Source: Methylocella silvestris
GTDB lineage: Bacteria; Pseudomonadota; Alphaproteobacteria; Rhizobiales; Beijerinckiaceae
Assembly: GCF_002891535.1 (NCBI RefSeq)
Contig: NZ_PDZR01000028.1
Location: 1 to 46,777, forward strand
Direction: 5' to 3'
Length of the DNA stretch: 46,777 nucleotides
The notes beneath the pieces are model-generated. The model ran no database searches. It was not told the origin of the DNA and saw only the letters and a list, made by a program, of their open reading frames with translations. The translations under genes and the position numbers were made by a program. Shown here piece after piece: positions 9,242-19,436 of this stretch. Numbering within the stretch: the first letter of the stretch is position 1; each line of letters begins with the position of its first letter.

Positions 9242-9415
9242 AACGGGAAATGACCGCCGGGGAATAGCAGCCTCCGCGTTACAATTGCTTGCGGTTCGGG
9301 GCGCCCGCTGGTTAAACGGGACCAGGGCCGCAGCGCGCGCCCAAAACTCGTGCGGCGCGCTTTCGGGCGCCGGTTCAATGAAAGCGGCCCCGACAGGCCT
9401 GAACAGGAAACAGCC

Positions 9416-11680
9416 ATGTATGGCGCACTCGGCGGACCGCGTCTGCTGCTGCGCCGGCTTCGCGAAGTCATGGCGGAGCCGGTCAGCCCGCAGGCTCGGC
9501 TCGACAAGATCGTCGTGCATATCGCGGCGAACATGGTCGCCGAGGTCTGTTCGGTCTATATCCTGCGCGCCGACGGCCGGCTCGAGCTATATGCGACCGA
9601 AGGCCTCAATCGCGAGGCGGTCCATAACACCACCATGCGCGCGAGCGAGGGCCTTGTCGGCCTGATCGCCGAGACCGCCGAGCCGCTCGCGCTCGCCGAC
9701 GCGCAGAACCATCCCTCCTTCTCCTATCGTCCGGAGACGGGCGAGGAAATCTATTCCTCCTTCCTTGGCGTGCCGATCCTGCGCGGCGGCAATACGCTCG
9801 GCGTGCTCGACGTTCAGAACAGGGCGCGCCGCGTCTATACCGACGAGGAAATCGAGGCGCTGCAGACGACGGCGATGCTGCTCGCCGAAATGGTCGCCTC
9901 GGGCGAATTGCAGTCGCTCGCCGAGCCCGGCGCCGACATCGCGCTCGGTCGCCCGCGCACGCTCAAGGGATCGCCCCTCGCCGATGGCGTGGGCCTCGGC
10001 CATGTCGTGCTGCATGAGCCGCGCATCATCGTCAAGCAGCTCATCGCCGAAGACATGAAGCAGGAGATGGCGCGACTCGACAAGGCCATCGGCGAGATGC
10101 GGGAATCGATCGACAGCCTGATCGAAGCCGGCAATATGGGGCCGGGCGAGCACCGCGAGGTGCTCGAAACCTTCCGCATGGTTGCGCATGACCGCGGCTG
10201 GCTGCGCCGCCTGCGCGAGGCCGTCGCCACCGGCCTCACCGCCGAGGCGGCCGTGGAGCGCGTCCAGAACGACGCCCGCGCCAAATTGCAGCGCCATCCA
10301 GAGCCCTCGATGCGCGAGCGGCTGCACGACCTCGACGATCTCGCCAACCGGCTGCTGCATCAGCTGACCGGCCAGAGCTATGTCGCGACGCATGACGAGC
10401 TGCCGCATAACGCCATCATCGTCGCCCGCTCGATGGGGCCGGCCGCGCTGCTGGAATACGACCGGTCGAAATTGCGCGGCCTCGTGCTCGAGGACGTCGG
10501 CGGCGGCAGCCATGTCGCGATCGTCGCCAGGGCGCTCGGCATCGCCGCGGCCGGCGACGTCGCCAATATTCTCGATTTCGTCGAGCCCGGCGACGCCATC
10601 ATCGTCGACGGCGTCTCGGGCGAGGTGCATGTGCGCCCTGCCCCCGACGTCGAGCACGCCTATGCCGAGAAGGCGCGGCTGCGGGCGAAACGGCAGGAGC
10701 AATATCACAAGCTGCGCGACCTGCCGGCCGTCACCAAAGACGGCGTCGAGATCGAGCTGCATATGAACGCCGGCCTCCTCGTCGATCTGCAGCATCTCGC
10801 CGAAACCGGCGCGAAATCGGTCGGCCTGTTCCGCACCGAATTACAATTCATGCTCGCCTCCCGCTTCCCGAAAATGAGCGAGCAGGAACGGCTCTACCGC
10901 TCCGCGCTCGATCTTGCCGCGGGCAAGCCGATCACCTTCCGCACGCTCGACATCGGCTCCGACAAGGTGCTGCCCTATATGACGCAGGTCGAGGAGGAGA
11001 ACCCCGCGCTTGGCTGGCGCGCCATCCGCATCGGCCTCGACCGGCCCGGCCTTTTGCGCACGCAATTGCGCGGATTCTTGCGCGCCGGCGCCGGCCGTCC
11101 GCTGCGCATCATGTTTCCGATGATCGCAAGCCTCGCTGAACTCGACGCGGCGCGCGCGATCCTCGACCGCGAAATCGCCCAGCTTGAACGCCACCGCCGT
11201 GAACCGCCGTCCGAGCTCAAGGTCGGCGTCATGGTCGAAGTGCCGTCCCTCCTGTTTGAGATCGACGACATTTGCCGCAGCGTCGACTTTATTTCCGTCG
11301 GCTCGAACGACCTTATGCAGTATTTTTACGCGGCCGACCGCGACAACAAGCGCGTTTCAAGACGGTTCGACGCGCTCTCGCCGCCTTTCTTGCGCGCCTT
11401 GAAGCAGATCGCCGACGCCGCCCGCGCCGCCTCGACGCAGTTGACGCTGTGCGGCGAGATCGGAGGCAAGCCGCTTGAGGCCCTTGCTTTGCTGGCGATC
11501 GGCTATCGCAGCCTGTCGATGTCGGCCGCCGCGATCGGCCCGGTCAAGGCCATGATCCTGTCGGCGGATTTGCGGCTCGCCCGCGCTCTCGTGATGGCCC
11601 GGCTGAACGAAAAATCGACCGGATTGAGCCTGCGCGAAGTGCTAGCCCAATTCGCGGAAGATCACGGGATCCCGATTTAG
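9416..11680 (+). CDS. ptsP: Phosphoenolpyruvate-protein phosphotransferase PtsP (EI-Ntr)
   Basis: The protein has 754 residues. An N-terminal GAF domain (about 20-160) is followed by an enzyme I region: a helical HPr-binding segment, the phosphohistidine swivel domain with [17 protein letters not shown] (the His of SHVAIVAR is phosphorylated), and a PEP-binding TIM barrel with [46 protein letters not shown] and [10 protein letters not shown]-Ntr passes phosphate from PEP to NPr and EIIA-Ntr and links nitrogen and carbon status to regulation; GAF domains in this family sense glutamine or 2-oxoglutarate. The ATG at 9416 has AGGAAA upstream. It follows lysC in the same direction with a gap of about 175 bases. 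Confidence 0.95.
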   Translation: MYGALGGPRLLLRRLREVMAEPVSPQARLDKIVVHIAANMVAEVCSVYILRADGRLELYATEGLNREAVHNTTMRASEGLVGLIAETAEPLALADAQNHPSFSYRPETGEEIYSSFLGVPILRGGNTLGVLDVQNRARRVYTDEEIEALQTTAMLLAEMVASGELQSLAEPGADIALGRPRTLKGSPLADGVGLGHVVLHEPRIIVKQLIAEDMKQEMARLDKAIGEMRESIDSLIEAGNMGPGEHREVLETFRMVAHDRGWLRRLREAVATGLTAEAAVERVQNDARAKLQRHPEPSMRERLHDLDDLANRLLHQLTGQSYVATHDELPHNAIIVARSMGPAALLEYDRSKLRGLVLEDVGGGSHVAIVARALGIAAAGDVANILDFVEPGDAIIVDGVSGEVHVRPAPDVEHAYAEKARLRAKRQEQYHKLRDLPAVTKDGVEIELHMNAGLLVDLQHLAETGAKSVGLFRTELQFMLASRFPKMSEQERLYRSALDLAAGKPITFRTLDIGSDKVLPYMTQVEEENPALGWRAIRIGLDRPGLLRTQLRGFLRAGAGRPLRIMFPMIASLAELDAARAILDREIAQLERHRREPPSELKVGVMVEVPSLLFEIDDICRSVDFISVGSNDLMQYFYAADRDNKRVSRRFDALSPPFLRALKQIADAARAASTQLTLCGEIGGKPLEALALLAIGYRSLSMSAAAIGPVKAMILSADLRLARALVMARLNEKSTGLSLREVLAQFAEDHGIPI

Positions 11681-11789
11681 GCCGCGCCGGAACAGATCGC
11701 CGCGCTTGCTAACGCATTCTTTCAACGCATCAATCCGATCCGAAAAGCCTGCAACTTTCGGCACGGTGCTAAAGGTCCAGCCAACCGCC

Positions 11790-12868
<1,079 letters not shown>

Positions 12869-12872
<4 letters not shown>

Positions 12873-13309
12873 GCCTGCCCGGATCGAGCGCCTGGCTGGT
12901 CTTCGCCCTGCTCTCAGCCGGCTTCGCGGCTCTGACCGCGATCTTCGCCAAGATCGGCGTCGCTGAGGTCAACTCCAATCTCGCGACGCTGATCCGGACC
13001 GTGATCATCGCGGCGATCCTCGGGGTCTTCCTCGCCGCGACGGACGGACTGAGAGCGCTCTCTTCGATCCCGGCGCGCAGCTGGCTGTTTCTCAGTTTTT
13101 CGGCGCTCGCGACCGGCGCATCCTGGGCCTGCTATTTCCGCGCGCTCCAGCTTGGCGACGCAGCCCGGGTCGCTCCGATCGACAAGCTGTCCGTCGTTCT
13201 CGTCGCAATCTTTGCTGTTATCTTTCTTGGCGAACGCCTCTCCGCCGCCAATTGGCTCGGCGTTGGCCTCATCGCCTGCGGCGCCCTTTTGATCGCCTTC
13301 GGCAAATAG
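12869..13309 (+). CDS. EamA-like small transporter (single DMT domain)
   Basis: The protein has 146 residues and about four to five hydrophobic helices. It has a single EamA/DMT repeat, with an N-terminal [22 protein letters not shown] segment and a C-terminal [21 protein letters not shown] motif that closely matches small half-size members of the drug/metabolite transporter superfamily. Half-size proteins of this kind probably work as dimers. The substrate cannot be told. The GTG start overlaps the prfA stop codon (GTGA), so translation is likely coupled to prfA. It is convergent with the next gene, with only nine bases between the stops. Confidence 0.8.
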
Positions 13310-13318
13310 GGACGCCAG

Positions 13319-13636
13319 CTACAGATCCTCTCCATCCGACTTCGCCTGCGCGTCGAAGACACGTTGCGCGCTTATCGCGGTCCGATGATCCGTATCGAAC
13401 ACAAATTCGGTAATAAGATAAACAACGCCATGTATGATGACGCGCGTTTCAGAAGCAACAGCCGCGTCTCCTGAATAAAAGCCGCAAACCTGCTTGCCGG
13501 CTTCGCGCGCAATATCATTCGCCGCGAGTTCCGCGACCGGCTGCTCGACCAGTCTGTCTTCGAACAAGACGGCGGTTTGCCTTGAATCGCACAGAAATTC
13601 TGCGATGTGGACCACGAGCGCCGCTTCAACGATCAT
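13319..13636 (-). CDS. Hypothetical protein, 105 residues
   Basis: I do not recognise this protein. It starts MIVEAALVVHIAEFLCDSRQTA from an ATG at 13636 with AAAGGA seven bases upstream, which supports real translation. The composition is balanced, with mixed hydrophobic and acidic stretches and two cysteines; there is no signal peptide or clear membrane helix. The C-terminus is Asp-rich (AKSDGEDL). It is convergent with the EamA gene and preceded by a 249-base gap. It could be a cytoplasmic stress or binding protein, but nothing in the sequence decides this. Confidence 0.55.
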   Translation of the reverse strand: MIVEAALVVHIAEFLCDSRQTAVLFEDRLVEQPVAELAANDIAREAGKQVCGFYSGDAAVASETRVIIHGVVYLITEFVFDTDHRTAISAQRVFDAQAKSDGEDL

Positions 13637-13885
13637 GTTCAGTCCTTTGCGCAAACTATGAATGGAGCCGCCCGAAAGCGCCTCCTCCTATTCGCCAAAA
13701 ACAGCGCCTCGACGCGCGCGGGGGCTCCAGGAAAACCAGAAGTTGAGGACAATGATACGCCCGGCGCGCAAGATGCGTTACAATTTTGTCGTGAAGCCAC
13801 TAGCGAAAGGCGCGCCAAGTTTAAAACGAACCAAAACCGGTGGCTGAGCGTTAGCCGCAGATGAGCTTTTTTGGAGGAACGACGC

Positions 13886-14473
13886 ATGCTCGGGAAACAG
13901 CCCGCGGGCCACGGTCATCTCCGCGCCAATGGAGCCGAGGAGTCAGCGCCCTGGCTTGACGCTCTGATCTATGCCGAGGCCGGGCCGGACATCCCGGAGA
14001 CGATCCGGGTGGCAAGCGTCGCCTTCGAAGACGGCGAAGCCATTCCGCCGCTCTTTAGCGCGCTCGGCGAGGGCGAATCGCCGCCGCTGCGCTGGCGCGG
14101 CGTGCCGGACGGCGCCGCCTCGATTGTTCTCGTCGTCGAGGATGCCGATAGCAAGACGCCGGAACCTTTTCTTCACGCGATCGCGGTTAAAACGCCGGGC
14201 ATGGACGACGATCTCATTCCAGGCGCGCTCTGCCCGGAGAACGCGTTTACGGAAGGCCTCCTGCTCGGCGTCAATTCGCGCGGGGCCACGTCCTGGACGC
14301 CGCCCGATCCGCCGCCGGGCCATGGCGCGCATCGTTATGTGTTTCAGGTCTACGCCGTCGACCGGCGTCCCGATTTCGATGCGCCGCCGGGGCGGGCGGA
14401 AATCATTCGCTTCCTCCAGAGCCGCGCCATTGCAAAGGGGCGCCTCACCGGAATCTTCGAGCGTTCTGCCTAA
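13886..14473 (+). CDS. YbhB/YbcL-type PEBP-family protein
   Basis: The protein has 195 residues and matches the Raf kinase inhibitor / phosphatidylethanolamine-binding family of bacteria. Landmarks are FEDGEAIPPLFSALGEGESPPLRW near the N-terminus, SIVLVVEDADSKTPEPFLHAI (the DPDAP-like region of the ligand pocket) and HRYVFQVYAVD near the C-terminus. It has no signal peptide, so it is probably cytoplasmic. Bacterial members have no firm general function. The ATG at 13886 has GGAGGA seven bases upstream; a TTG at 13871 overlaps that ribosome site and is rejected. A clear terminator follows at 14541. Confidence 0.88.
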   Translation: MLGKQPAGHGHLRANGAEESAPWLDALIYAEAGPDIPETIRVASVAFEDGEAIPPLFSALGEGESPPLRWRGVPDGAASIVLVVEDADSKTPEPFLHAIAVKTPGMDDDLIPGALCPENAFTEGLLLGVNSRGATSWTPPDPPPGHGAHRYVFQVYAVDRRPDFDAPPGRAEIIRFLQSRAIAKGRLTGIFERSA

Positions 14474-14540
14474 CTTATGGGCCCGGGCGCATGGAACTTC
14501 CGCCGGTAAACACGCTTTACGATGGGAGCTTAACTGCGCG

Positions 14541-14564
14541 GGACCGCTAATGCGGTCCTTTTCT
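14541..14564 (+). terminator. Rho-independent terminator
   Basis: GGACCGC and GCGGTCC form a perfect 7-bp stem with a TAAT loop, followed by TTTTCT. It lies about 68 bases after the PEBP-family gene and just before the transglutaminase-like gene, so the two are probably separate transcripts. Confidence 0.85.
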
Positions 14565-14594
14565 ACGCCACCCGAACGAAGCGGGACTGCCCAC

Positions 14595-15437
14595 ATGCTG
14601 ATTCGCTACGGATACGATCTGGTCTTTCAATGCTTTCAGCCAACGCTGATGGTTTGTCTGCTGGACTCGCATCAAGAGTATGACTATCGCGTCCGGTTCA
14701 AGAGTCCGTTCTACACGACGCCCTCGATCGCGACCCAAACCTATTATGACACCTTCGGAAACTGCGTCAGACGCTTCGTCGCGCCCGCCGGAGACCTCGC
14801 GATCTCGCGTGATTTCGTGATCGAGGACAGCGGTCTTGCCGACGGCTATGAGCAGGTTGCCCAGGAAGTCCCGCTGGAGTTCCTGCCCAGCGAGACGCTG
14901 GTCTATCTGCTCGGCAGCCGCTACTGCGAAACCGACAAGCTCGGCGATATCGCCTGGCAATTGTTCGGTTCGACCCCGCGGGGATGGCCGCGGGTCAAGG
15001 CAATCTGCGACTTCGTCATGAACCATCTGACCTTTGGCTATCCGTACGCCCGCTCCACCCGCACGGCCTTCGAGGCCTATAATGAACGGGTCGGCGTCTG
15101 CCGCGACTTCGCTCATCTCGCGGTGACGTTCTGCCGCTGCATGAACATCCCTGCCCGCTACGCCAACGGATTTTTGGGCGACATCGGCGTGCCCCCTGAT
15201 CCGGCGCCGATGGACTATAACGCCTGGTTCGAAGCCTATCTCGACGGAAGATGGATCACCTTTGACGCCCGCCACAACACGCCGCGGATCGGGCGCGTCA
15301 CCGTCGCGCGCGGCCGTGACGCGACAGACATTCCGCTCGCGACGTCATTTGGCCCTCATATTCTGAAAGGCTTCAAGGTCTGGACCGAGGAAGTTGACGA
15401 ATCCGTCGTGCGCGACCTTGAAAGGCGCAGCGCCTAA
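14595..15437 (+). CDS. Transglutaminase-like domain protein
   Basis: The protein has 280 residues. An N-terminal beta-rich region (about 1-95, MLIRYGYDLVFQCFQPTLM) matches the transglutaminase-associated N-terminal domain. It is followed by the transglutaminase core: YNERVGVCRDFAHLAVTFCR contains the catalytic Cys, with His in the YNAWFEAYLDGRWITFDARH segment and Asp in TFDARHN forming the expected triad. There is no signal peptide. Such bacterial proteins may act as cysteine proteases or amidases, or as cross-linking enzymes; the substrate is unknown. The frame is open far upstream through the PEBP gene, but the ATG at 14595 starts the conserved part and lies after the terminator. Confidence 0.88.
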   Translation: MLIRYGYDLVFQCFQPTLMVCLLDSHQEYDYRVRFKSPFYTTPSIATQTYYDTFGNCVRRFVAPAGDLAISRDFVIEDSGLADGYEQVAQEVPLEFLPSETLVYLLGSRYCETDKLGDIAWQLFGSTPRGWPRVKAICDFVMNHLTFGYPYARSTRTAFEAYNERVGVCRDFAHLAVTFCRCMNIPARYANGFLGDIGVPPDPAPMDYNAWFEAYLDGRWITFDARHNTPRIGRVTVARGRDATDIPLATSFGPHILKGFKVWTEEVDESVVRDLERRSA

Positions 15438-15622
15438 AGACCGGCGCGCCTCGGCCGTTTTCCCATCAAAACTGTGGCGCCGCCGCAGCACAGCGCCGCA
15501 AAGCGCCTCTCCGGCGCGCCAAACCGCTCCTTCCGCTTGACCGCTTCGCGCTCTCGACGCGACGGTGCCTGCTCGCGCCGCCGCGCCTCGGCGGCCGGCA
15601 GGCGGGGGTGGGTGCGTTGCGT

Positions 15623-16933
15623 ATGCGTCAATCGATTTGGCATCTGCGGTCGCGTGTTGACGCGCGTTCATCGTCTGTGCGCCGCTGCCGCGCCTTGCTT
15701 TGCGGGCTCGCCTTGGCCAGCAGCGCCTTGAGCCTTACCGGCTGCAGCAACATCAACGGCTTTCTTGAGCCCAATCCCGACGCCTTCAATGCGCCGGGAA
15801 CGACGCATGTCGAAATTGTCGTCGCGACGACGCGCGCGCCGGCTGCGACCCGGGCGGTCATGTTCGGCGGCGGCCGCGCGCCCGTGCCCCAATTCGCCGA
15901 TATGCTGGTGTCGATTCCGCCGGCCGCCAATCGTAAAATCGGCGACGTGCAATGGCCAAAGCAGCTTCCCGGCAACGCGCTGACGGATTTCGTGACGCTT
16001 CGCGCCGACGTCATCAATCGCGATCAGGCAATCGCCACCTTCAGCCGGCTCTTGCGCGAATCCAACAAGAGCGAGGCGATGGTCTTCGTGCACGGCTTCA
16101 ACCAGCGCTACGACGACGCCGTCTATCGCTTCGCGCAGATCCTGCATGATTCCGGCGCGCTCGGCACAGTCGCTCCCGTGCTGTTCACCTGGCCCTCGAA
16201 GGGCAGCGTGTTTTCTTATGGCTACGACCGCGAAAGCGCGAATTATTCGCGTGATGCACTCGAAGCGCTTCTGCGCTTTCTGGCCAAAGACCCGAAGGTC
16301 AAGAAAATCTCGATCCTCGCCCATTCCATGGGCAATTGGGTGACGCTCGAAGCGCTGCGACAGATGGCGATCCGCGACGGACGGGTCGCGCCGAAGATTC
16401 AGCTGGTGCTTCTCGCCGCGCCGGACGTCGACGTCCAGGTCGCTGAGGAGCAGATCTCCACGATGGGGCCAGACCGGCCGCATGTGGTCCTGTTCACCTC
16501 GCAGGACGACAAGGCGCTCGCGGCCTCAAAAGAGGTTTGGGGCGCGCCTCGTCTCGGCGCCATCGATCCCGACGTCGAACCCTACCGCGCCATGCTGGCG
16601 AAGGAAAAAATTTCGGTCATCAATCTGACCACGTTCCCCTCGCATGACGAATTCAATCACGGCAAATTCGCCGAGGATCCGAAAGTGATCGAGTTGATCG
16701 GGCGCGGCCTCGCCTCAGGACAGGTGCTGACCGATTCCCGTGTCGGCTTTGGCGAAAAGATCATGCAGACCACGGCGAGCGCGGCGAGCTCCGTCGGCCA
16801 CGCTGCCGGCCTCGTCGTCTCTGCGCCAGTCGCCATCGTCGATCCCGACACCCGGGATCACTTCGACGCGCAGGTCGATCAGTTTACCCAGTCGGTCACG
16901 CATATCGGACCGACGTCCGAGCCCTCGCAATAA
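15623..16933 (+). CDS. Alpha/beta hydrolase lipoprotein (DUF900 family)
   Basis: The protein has 436 residues. The N-terminus is a lipoprotein signal: basic residues, a hydrophobic stretch and the lipobox LTGC with Cys at 41. The body matches the DUF900 alpha/beta hydrolase family: VHGFNQRYDDAVYRFAQI, the nucleophile elbow ILAHSMGNW (Ser), an acid in APDVDVQV, and His candidates in FPSHDEFNHGKF. It is probably anchored in the outer or inner membrane, facing the periplasm. The natural substrate is unknown; esterase or lipase activity is likely for the fold. An in-frame GTG at 15608 could add five residues. Confidence 0.85.
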   Translation: MRQSIWHLRSRVDARSSSVRRCRALLCGLALASSALSLTGCSNINGFLEPNPDAFNAPGTTHVEIVVATTRAPAATRAVMFGGGRAPVPQFADMLVSIPPAANRKIGDVQWPKQLPGNALTDFVTLRADVINRDQAIATFSRLLRESNKSEAMVFVHGFNQRYDDAVYRFAQILHDSGALGTVAPVLFTWPSKGSVFSYGYDRESANYSRDALEALLRFLAKDPKVKKISILAHSMGNWVTLEALRQMAIRDGRVAPKIQLVLLAAPDVDVQVAEEQISTMGPDRPHVVLFTSQDDKALAASKEVWGAPRLGAIDPDVEPYRAMLAKEKISVINLTTFPSHDEFNHGKFAEDPKVIELIGRGLASGQVLTDSRVGFGEKIMQTTASAASSVGHAAGLVVSAPVAIVDPDTRDHFDAQVDQFTQSVTHIGPTSEPSQ

Positions 16934-17140
16934 GATTCTGCAGAAGGCGCCTTTGTCGGAAGCCGAGGTGAGGCCCCGCCCGCGGGCGCAGATGACCCGC
17001 CGGCGGCGGTGGTCAGCCTTCTCTCAATCCGTGGAAGAGGATGATTGTCGTCGAAGGGCGAACGACTTCAGAGAGATATCGACATAATGCCGAAGGTTCG
17101 CGGCTGCTCTTGCGCCGCGAACCCGGCTTGGCGTTCCGGC

Positions 17141-17428
17141 TTAAGCCAGGTCGGCCAGCCGCACCGCCGTGCCGGTCGCCAGAACGCGGCGCAGGCTGAC
17201 GCCAGACTCGTCGGCGGGGGCAATCCCATCGGTCACATAATTGACGTCGATGATCGCGTCGGCGTCTACGTCTTCGGCCCGCCGGATCAGCTCTTGCAGC
17301 GCGACAGCGCGCCAATCTCCCTGGGAGGCGTCGACCGGCCCGGCATGCCAGGCGGAAGCGGCGCTGATCTTCCCGATCGGATAGAGGATGCGGCCTTCGT
17401 TCACGAAGTCCGTTGAGCTGATATGCAT
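17141..17428 (-). CDS. YbjQ-like heavy-metal-binding-domain protein
   Basis: The protein has 95 residues. DADAIIDVNYVTDG and VLATGTAVRL match the YbjQ (UPF0145/DUF74) fold, which forms a pentameric beta-alpha assembly. The family has no settled role. The N-terminal MHISSTDFVNEGRIL segment is less typical, so this is a divergent member. The ATG at 17428 has GGAGA about eight bases upstream. It is isolated, with non-coding gaps of about 200 bases on each side. Confidence 0.65.
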   Translation of the reverse strand: MHISSTDFVNEGRILYPIGKISAASAWHAGPVDASQGDWRAVALQELIRRAEDVDADAIIDVNYVTDGIAPADESGVSLRRVLATGTAVRLADLA

Positions 17429-17572
17429 AGACTTGTCTCCGGTGCGATCCACGATAGAAGCCAAGGGTTTCCCGAAACTTAAGCCGGGGGGCTCGCCCTC
17501 GTGTGAAGCGACTATCGCTGGTTCAATGTGAACCGTAGGTGACTTAGCACACCTTGCTGCACCGCAATATTC

Positions 17573-17604
17573 AAAAAAAGTTTGGGTTGAATTTTGTAAA
17601 CTTT
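17573..17604 (-). terminator. Possible terminator of purH
   Basis: On the minus strand AAAGTTT pairs with AAACTTT across a 14-base loop and runs into further T residues. The stem is AT-only and weak, but it lies about 60 bases after the purH stop. Confidence 0.4.
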
Positions 17605-17665
17605 AACAGTCGCTTAGTCTTTGCTGCGTCGCGCTGCCCATGCGCGTCTTTTTGGCCAGGCCGCT

Positions 17666-19258
17666 TCAGTGCCGAAAATGTCTCACTCCGGTAAAGACCA
17701 TGGCGACCCCGGCCGCGTCGGCCGCGGCGATCACCTCGGCGTCGCGAACGGAGCCGCCCGGCTGGATAAGCGCCGTCGCGCCGGCTTCGATCGCCGTCTC
17801 GACGCCATCGGCGAAGGGAAAGAAAGCGTCCGAGGCGACGACGGATCCCAAGGCCAGACTTTCGGGCAGTCCCGCCTGCCGCGCCGCTTCCGCGGCTTTG
17901 ATCGCGGCGATGCGCGTCGAATCGACCCGGCTCATCTGACCGGCTCCGACGCCAACCGTCGCCCCGGACTTGGCGTAGACAATCGCATTCGATTTCACAT
18001 GCTTGGCGACGCGAAACGCAAAAGCGAGATCGGCCCATTCAGCCGCGGTCGGCTCGCGCTTCGTGACGACGCGCAAATCCATATCGTCGACGACGGCATT
18101 GTCGCGCCCCTGCGCCAGGAAGCCGCCGGCGACGGGCCGAATAAAGAGGCTGGCCGCGCGGGGATCCGGCAGGCCTCCTGCGATCAGCAGCCGCAAATTC
18201 TTCCTGGCGGCGACGATCTCGATCGCCTCATCGTCGGCGTCCGGCGCGATGATGACTTCGGTGAAAATTTGCACGATTTCGGTAGCCGCTTTGGCGTCGA
18301 GCTTCCGGTTCACGGCCACGACGCCGCCGAAGGCGGAGACCGGGTCGCAGCGCAGCGCCAGCCGATAGGCCTCTTCCAGCGTTGCCCCCTCGGCGACGCC
18401 GCACGGATTTGAGTGCTTGATGATCGCGACGGCGGCGGTTCGTTCCGGATCGAATTCGGCGACCAGTTCGAAGGCGGCGTCGGTATCGCCAATATTATTG
18501 TAGGAGAGCTGCTTGCCCTGAAGCTGGCGCGCGGTCGCAACGCCGTAGCGCCGCTCGCCGGTGGCGTAGAAGGCGGCCTGCTGATGCGGATTCTCGCCAT
18601 AACGCAAATTCAGCGCGAGCTTGCCGCCAATGGCGCGGAAATCCGGCGCATCGGCGCCGATCTGCTCGGCAAACCAGTTCGAGATCGCGGCGTCATAGAC
18701 GGCCGTGCGCGCGAACGCCTTCTGCGCCAGTCTTTGCCGAAGCGCCAGGGTCGTCGCGCCGGCATTGGCCTCGAGTTCAGCGAGGAGAGGCGCGTAATCC
18801 TCGACCGCGACGATGACGGCGACATCGTTGAAATTCTTGGAGGCAGCCCGGATCATCGCCGGGCCGCCAATGTCGATGTTCTCGACGCATTGGTCGAAGT
18901 CTGCGCCCGCGTCGATCGTCGCCTGAAACGGATAGAGATTGACGATGAGCAGGTCGATCGGCTCGATGCCATGGGCGAGCATCGCCGCCTCATGCTCCGG
19001 ATTTTCGCGAATGGCGAGAAGACCGCCATGCACCTTGGGGTGCAGCGTCTTGACCCTTCCGTCCATCAATTCAGGAAATCCGGTGACATCGGCGACGTCA
19101 ATGACCTTCAGCCCCGCCTCGAGCAGAGCGGCATGGGTTCCCCCGGTCGAAATCAGCTCGATCCCTAGCGCAGCCAGGCCGCGCGCGAAATCGATAACGC
19201 CCGTCTTGTCGGAAACGGAGATAAGCGCCCGGGCGGCGCGGCGGAATTCTTGCGACAT
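17666..19258 (-). CDS. purH: Bifunctional AICAR formyltransferase / IMP cyclohydrolase
   Basis: The protein has 530 residues, the normal size. The N-terminal cyclohydrolase domain (about 1-200) shows [38 protein letters not shown] and VNLYPF. The C-terminal transformylase domain has [43 protein letters not shown] and [12 protein letters not shown], with the catalytic Lys-His of KHSNPCG. It performs the last two steps of IMP synthesis. The ATG at 19258 ([14 protein letters not shown]) fits the family; a 26-codon upstream extension is ignored. The ribosome site is weak. Confidence 0.97.
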   Translation of the reverse strand: MSQEFRRAARALISVSDKTGVIDFARGLAALGIELISTGGTHAALLEAGLKVIDVADVTGFPELMDGRVKTLHPKVHGGLLAIRENPEHEAAMLAHGIEPIDLLIVNLYPFQATIDAGADFDQCVENIDIGGPAMIRAASKNFNDVAVIVAVEDYAPLLAELEANAGATTLALRQRLAQKAFARTAVYDAAISNWFAEQIGADAPDFRAIGGKLALNLRYGENPHQQAAFYATGERRYGVATARQLQGKQLSYNNIGDTDAAFELVAEFDPERTAAVAIIKHSNPCGVAEGATLEEAYRLALRCDPVSAFGGVVAVNRKLDAKAATEIVQIFTEVIIAPDADDEAIEIVAARKNLRLLIAGGLPDPRAASLFIRPVAGGFLAQGRDNAVVDDMDLRVVTKREPTAAEWADLAFAFRVAKHVKSNAIVYAKSGATVGVGAGQMSRVDSTRIAAIKAAEAARQAGLPESLALGSVVASDAFFPFADGVETAIEAGATALIQPGGSVRDAEVIAAADAAGVAMVFTGVRHFRH

Positions 19259-19436
19259 TTCAGGAAACCCATAGCCGAAAGCATGTCCGGGCGAAGCCAA
19301 TCGCGTCAGGAAATGCGGTACATTGACGACCGACAATCCGGATAGGAGCCCACGGAAACGGCGCCCGCTGCCCGGCCGGACGATTGGCTGTTAGCATGAA
19401 GCGCGCCGCGATCCTATCCCAAGCCTCAGCCCCGCG

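Noticed and set aside
7940-9520. Long minus-strand frame opposite lysC
   Set aside because: The plus strand encodes an unmistakable aspartate kinase; the minus frame has an Asp/His/Arg-biased shadow composition and no ribosome site.
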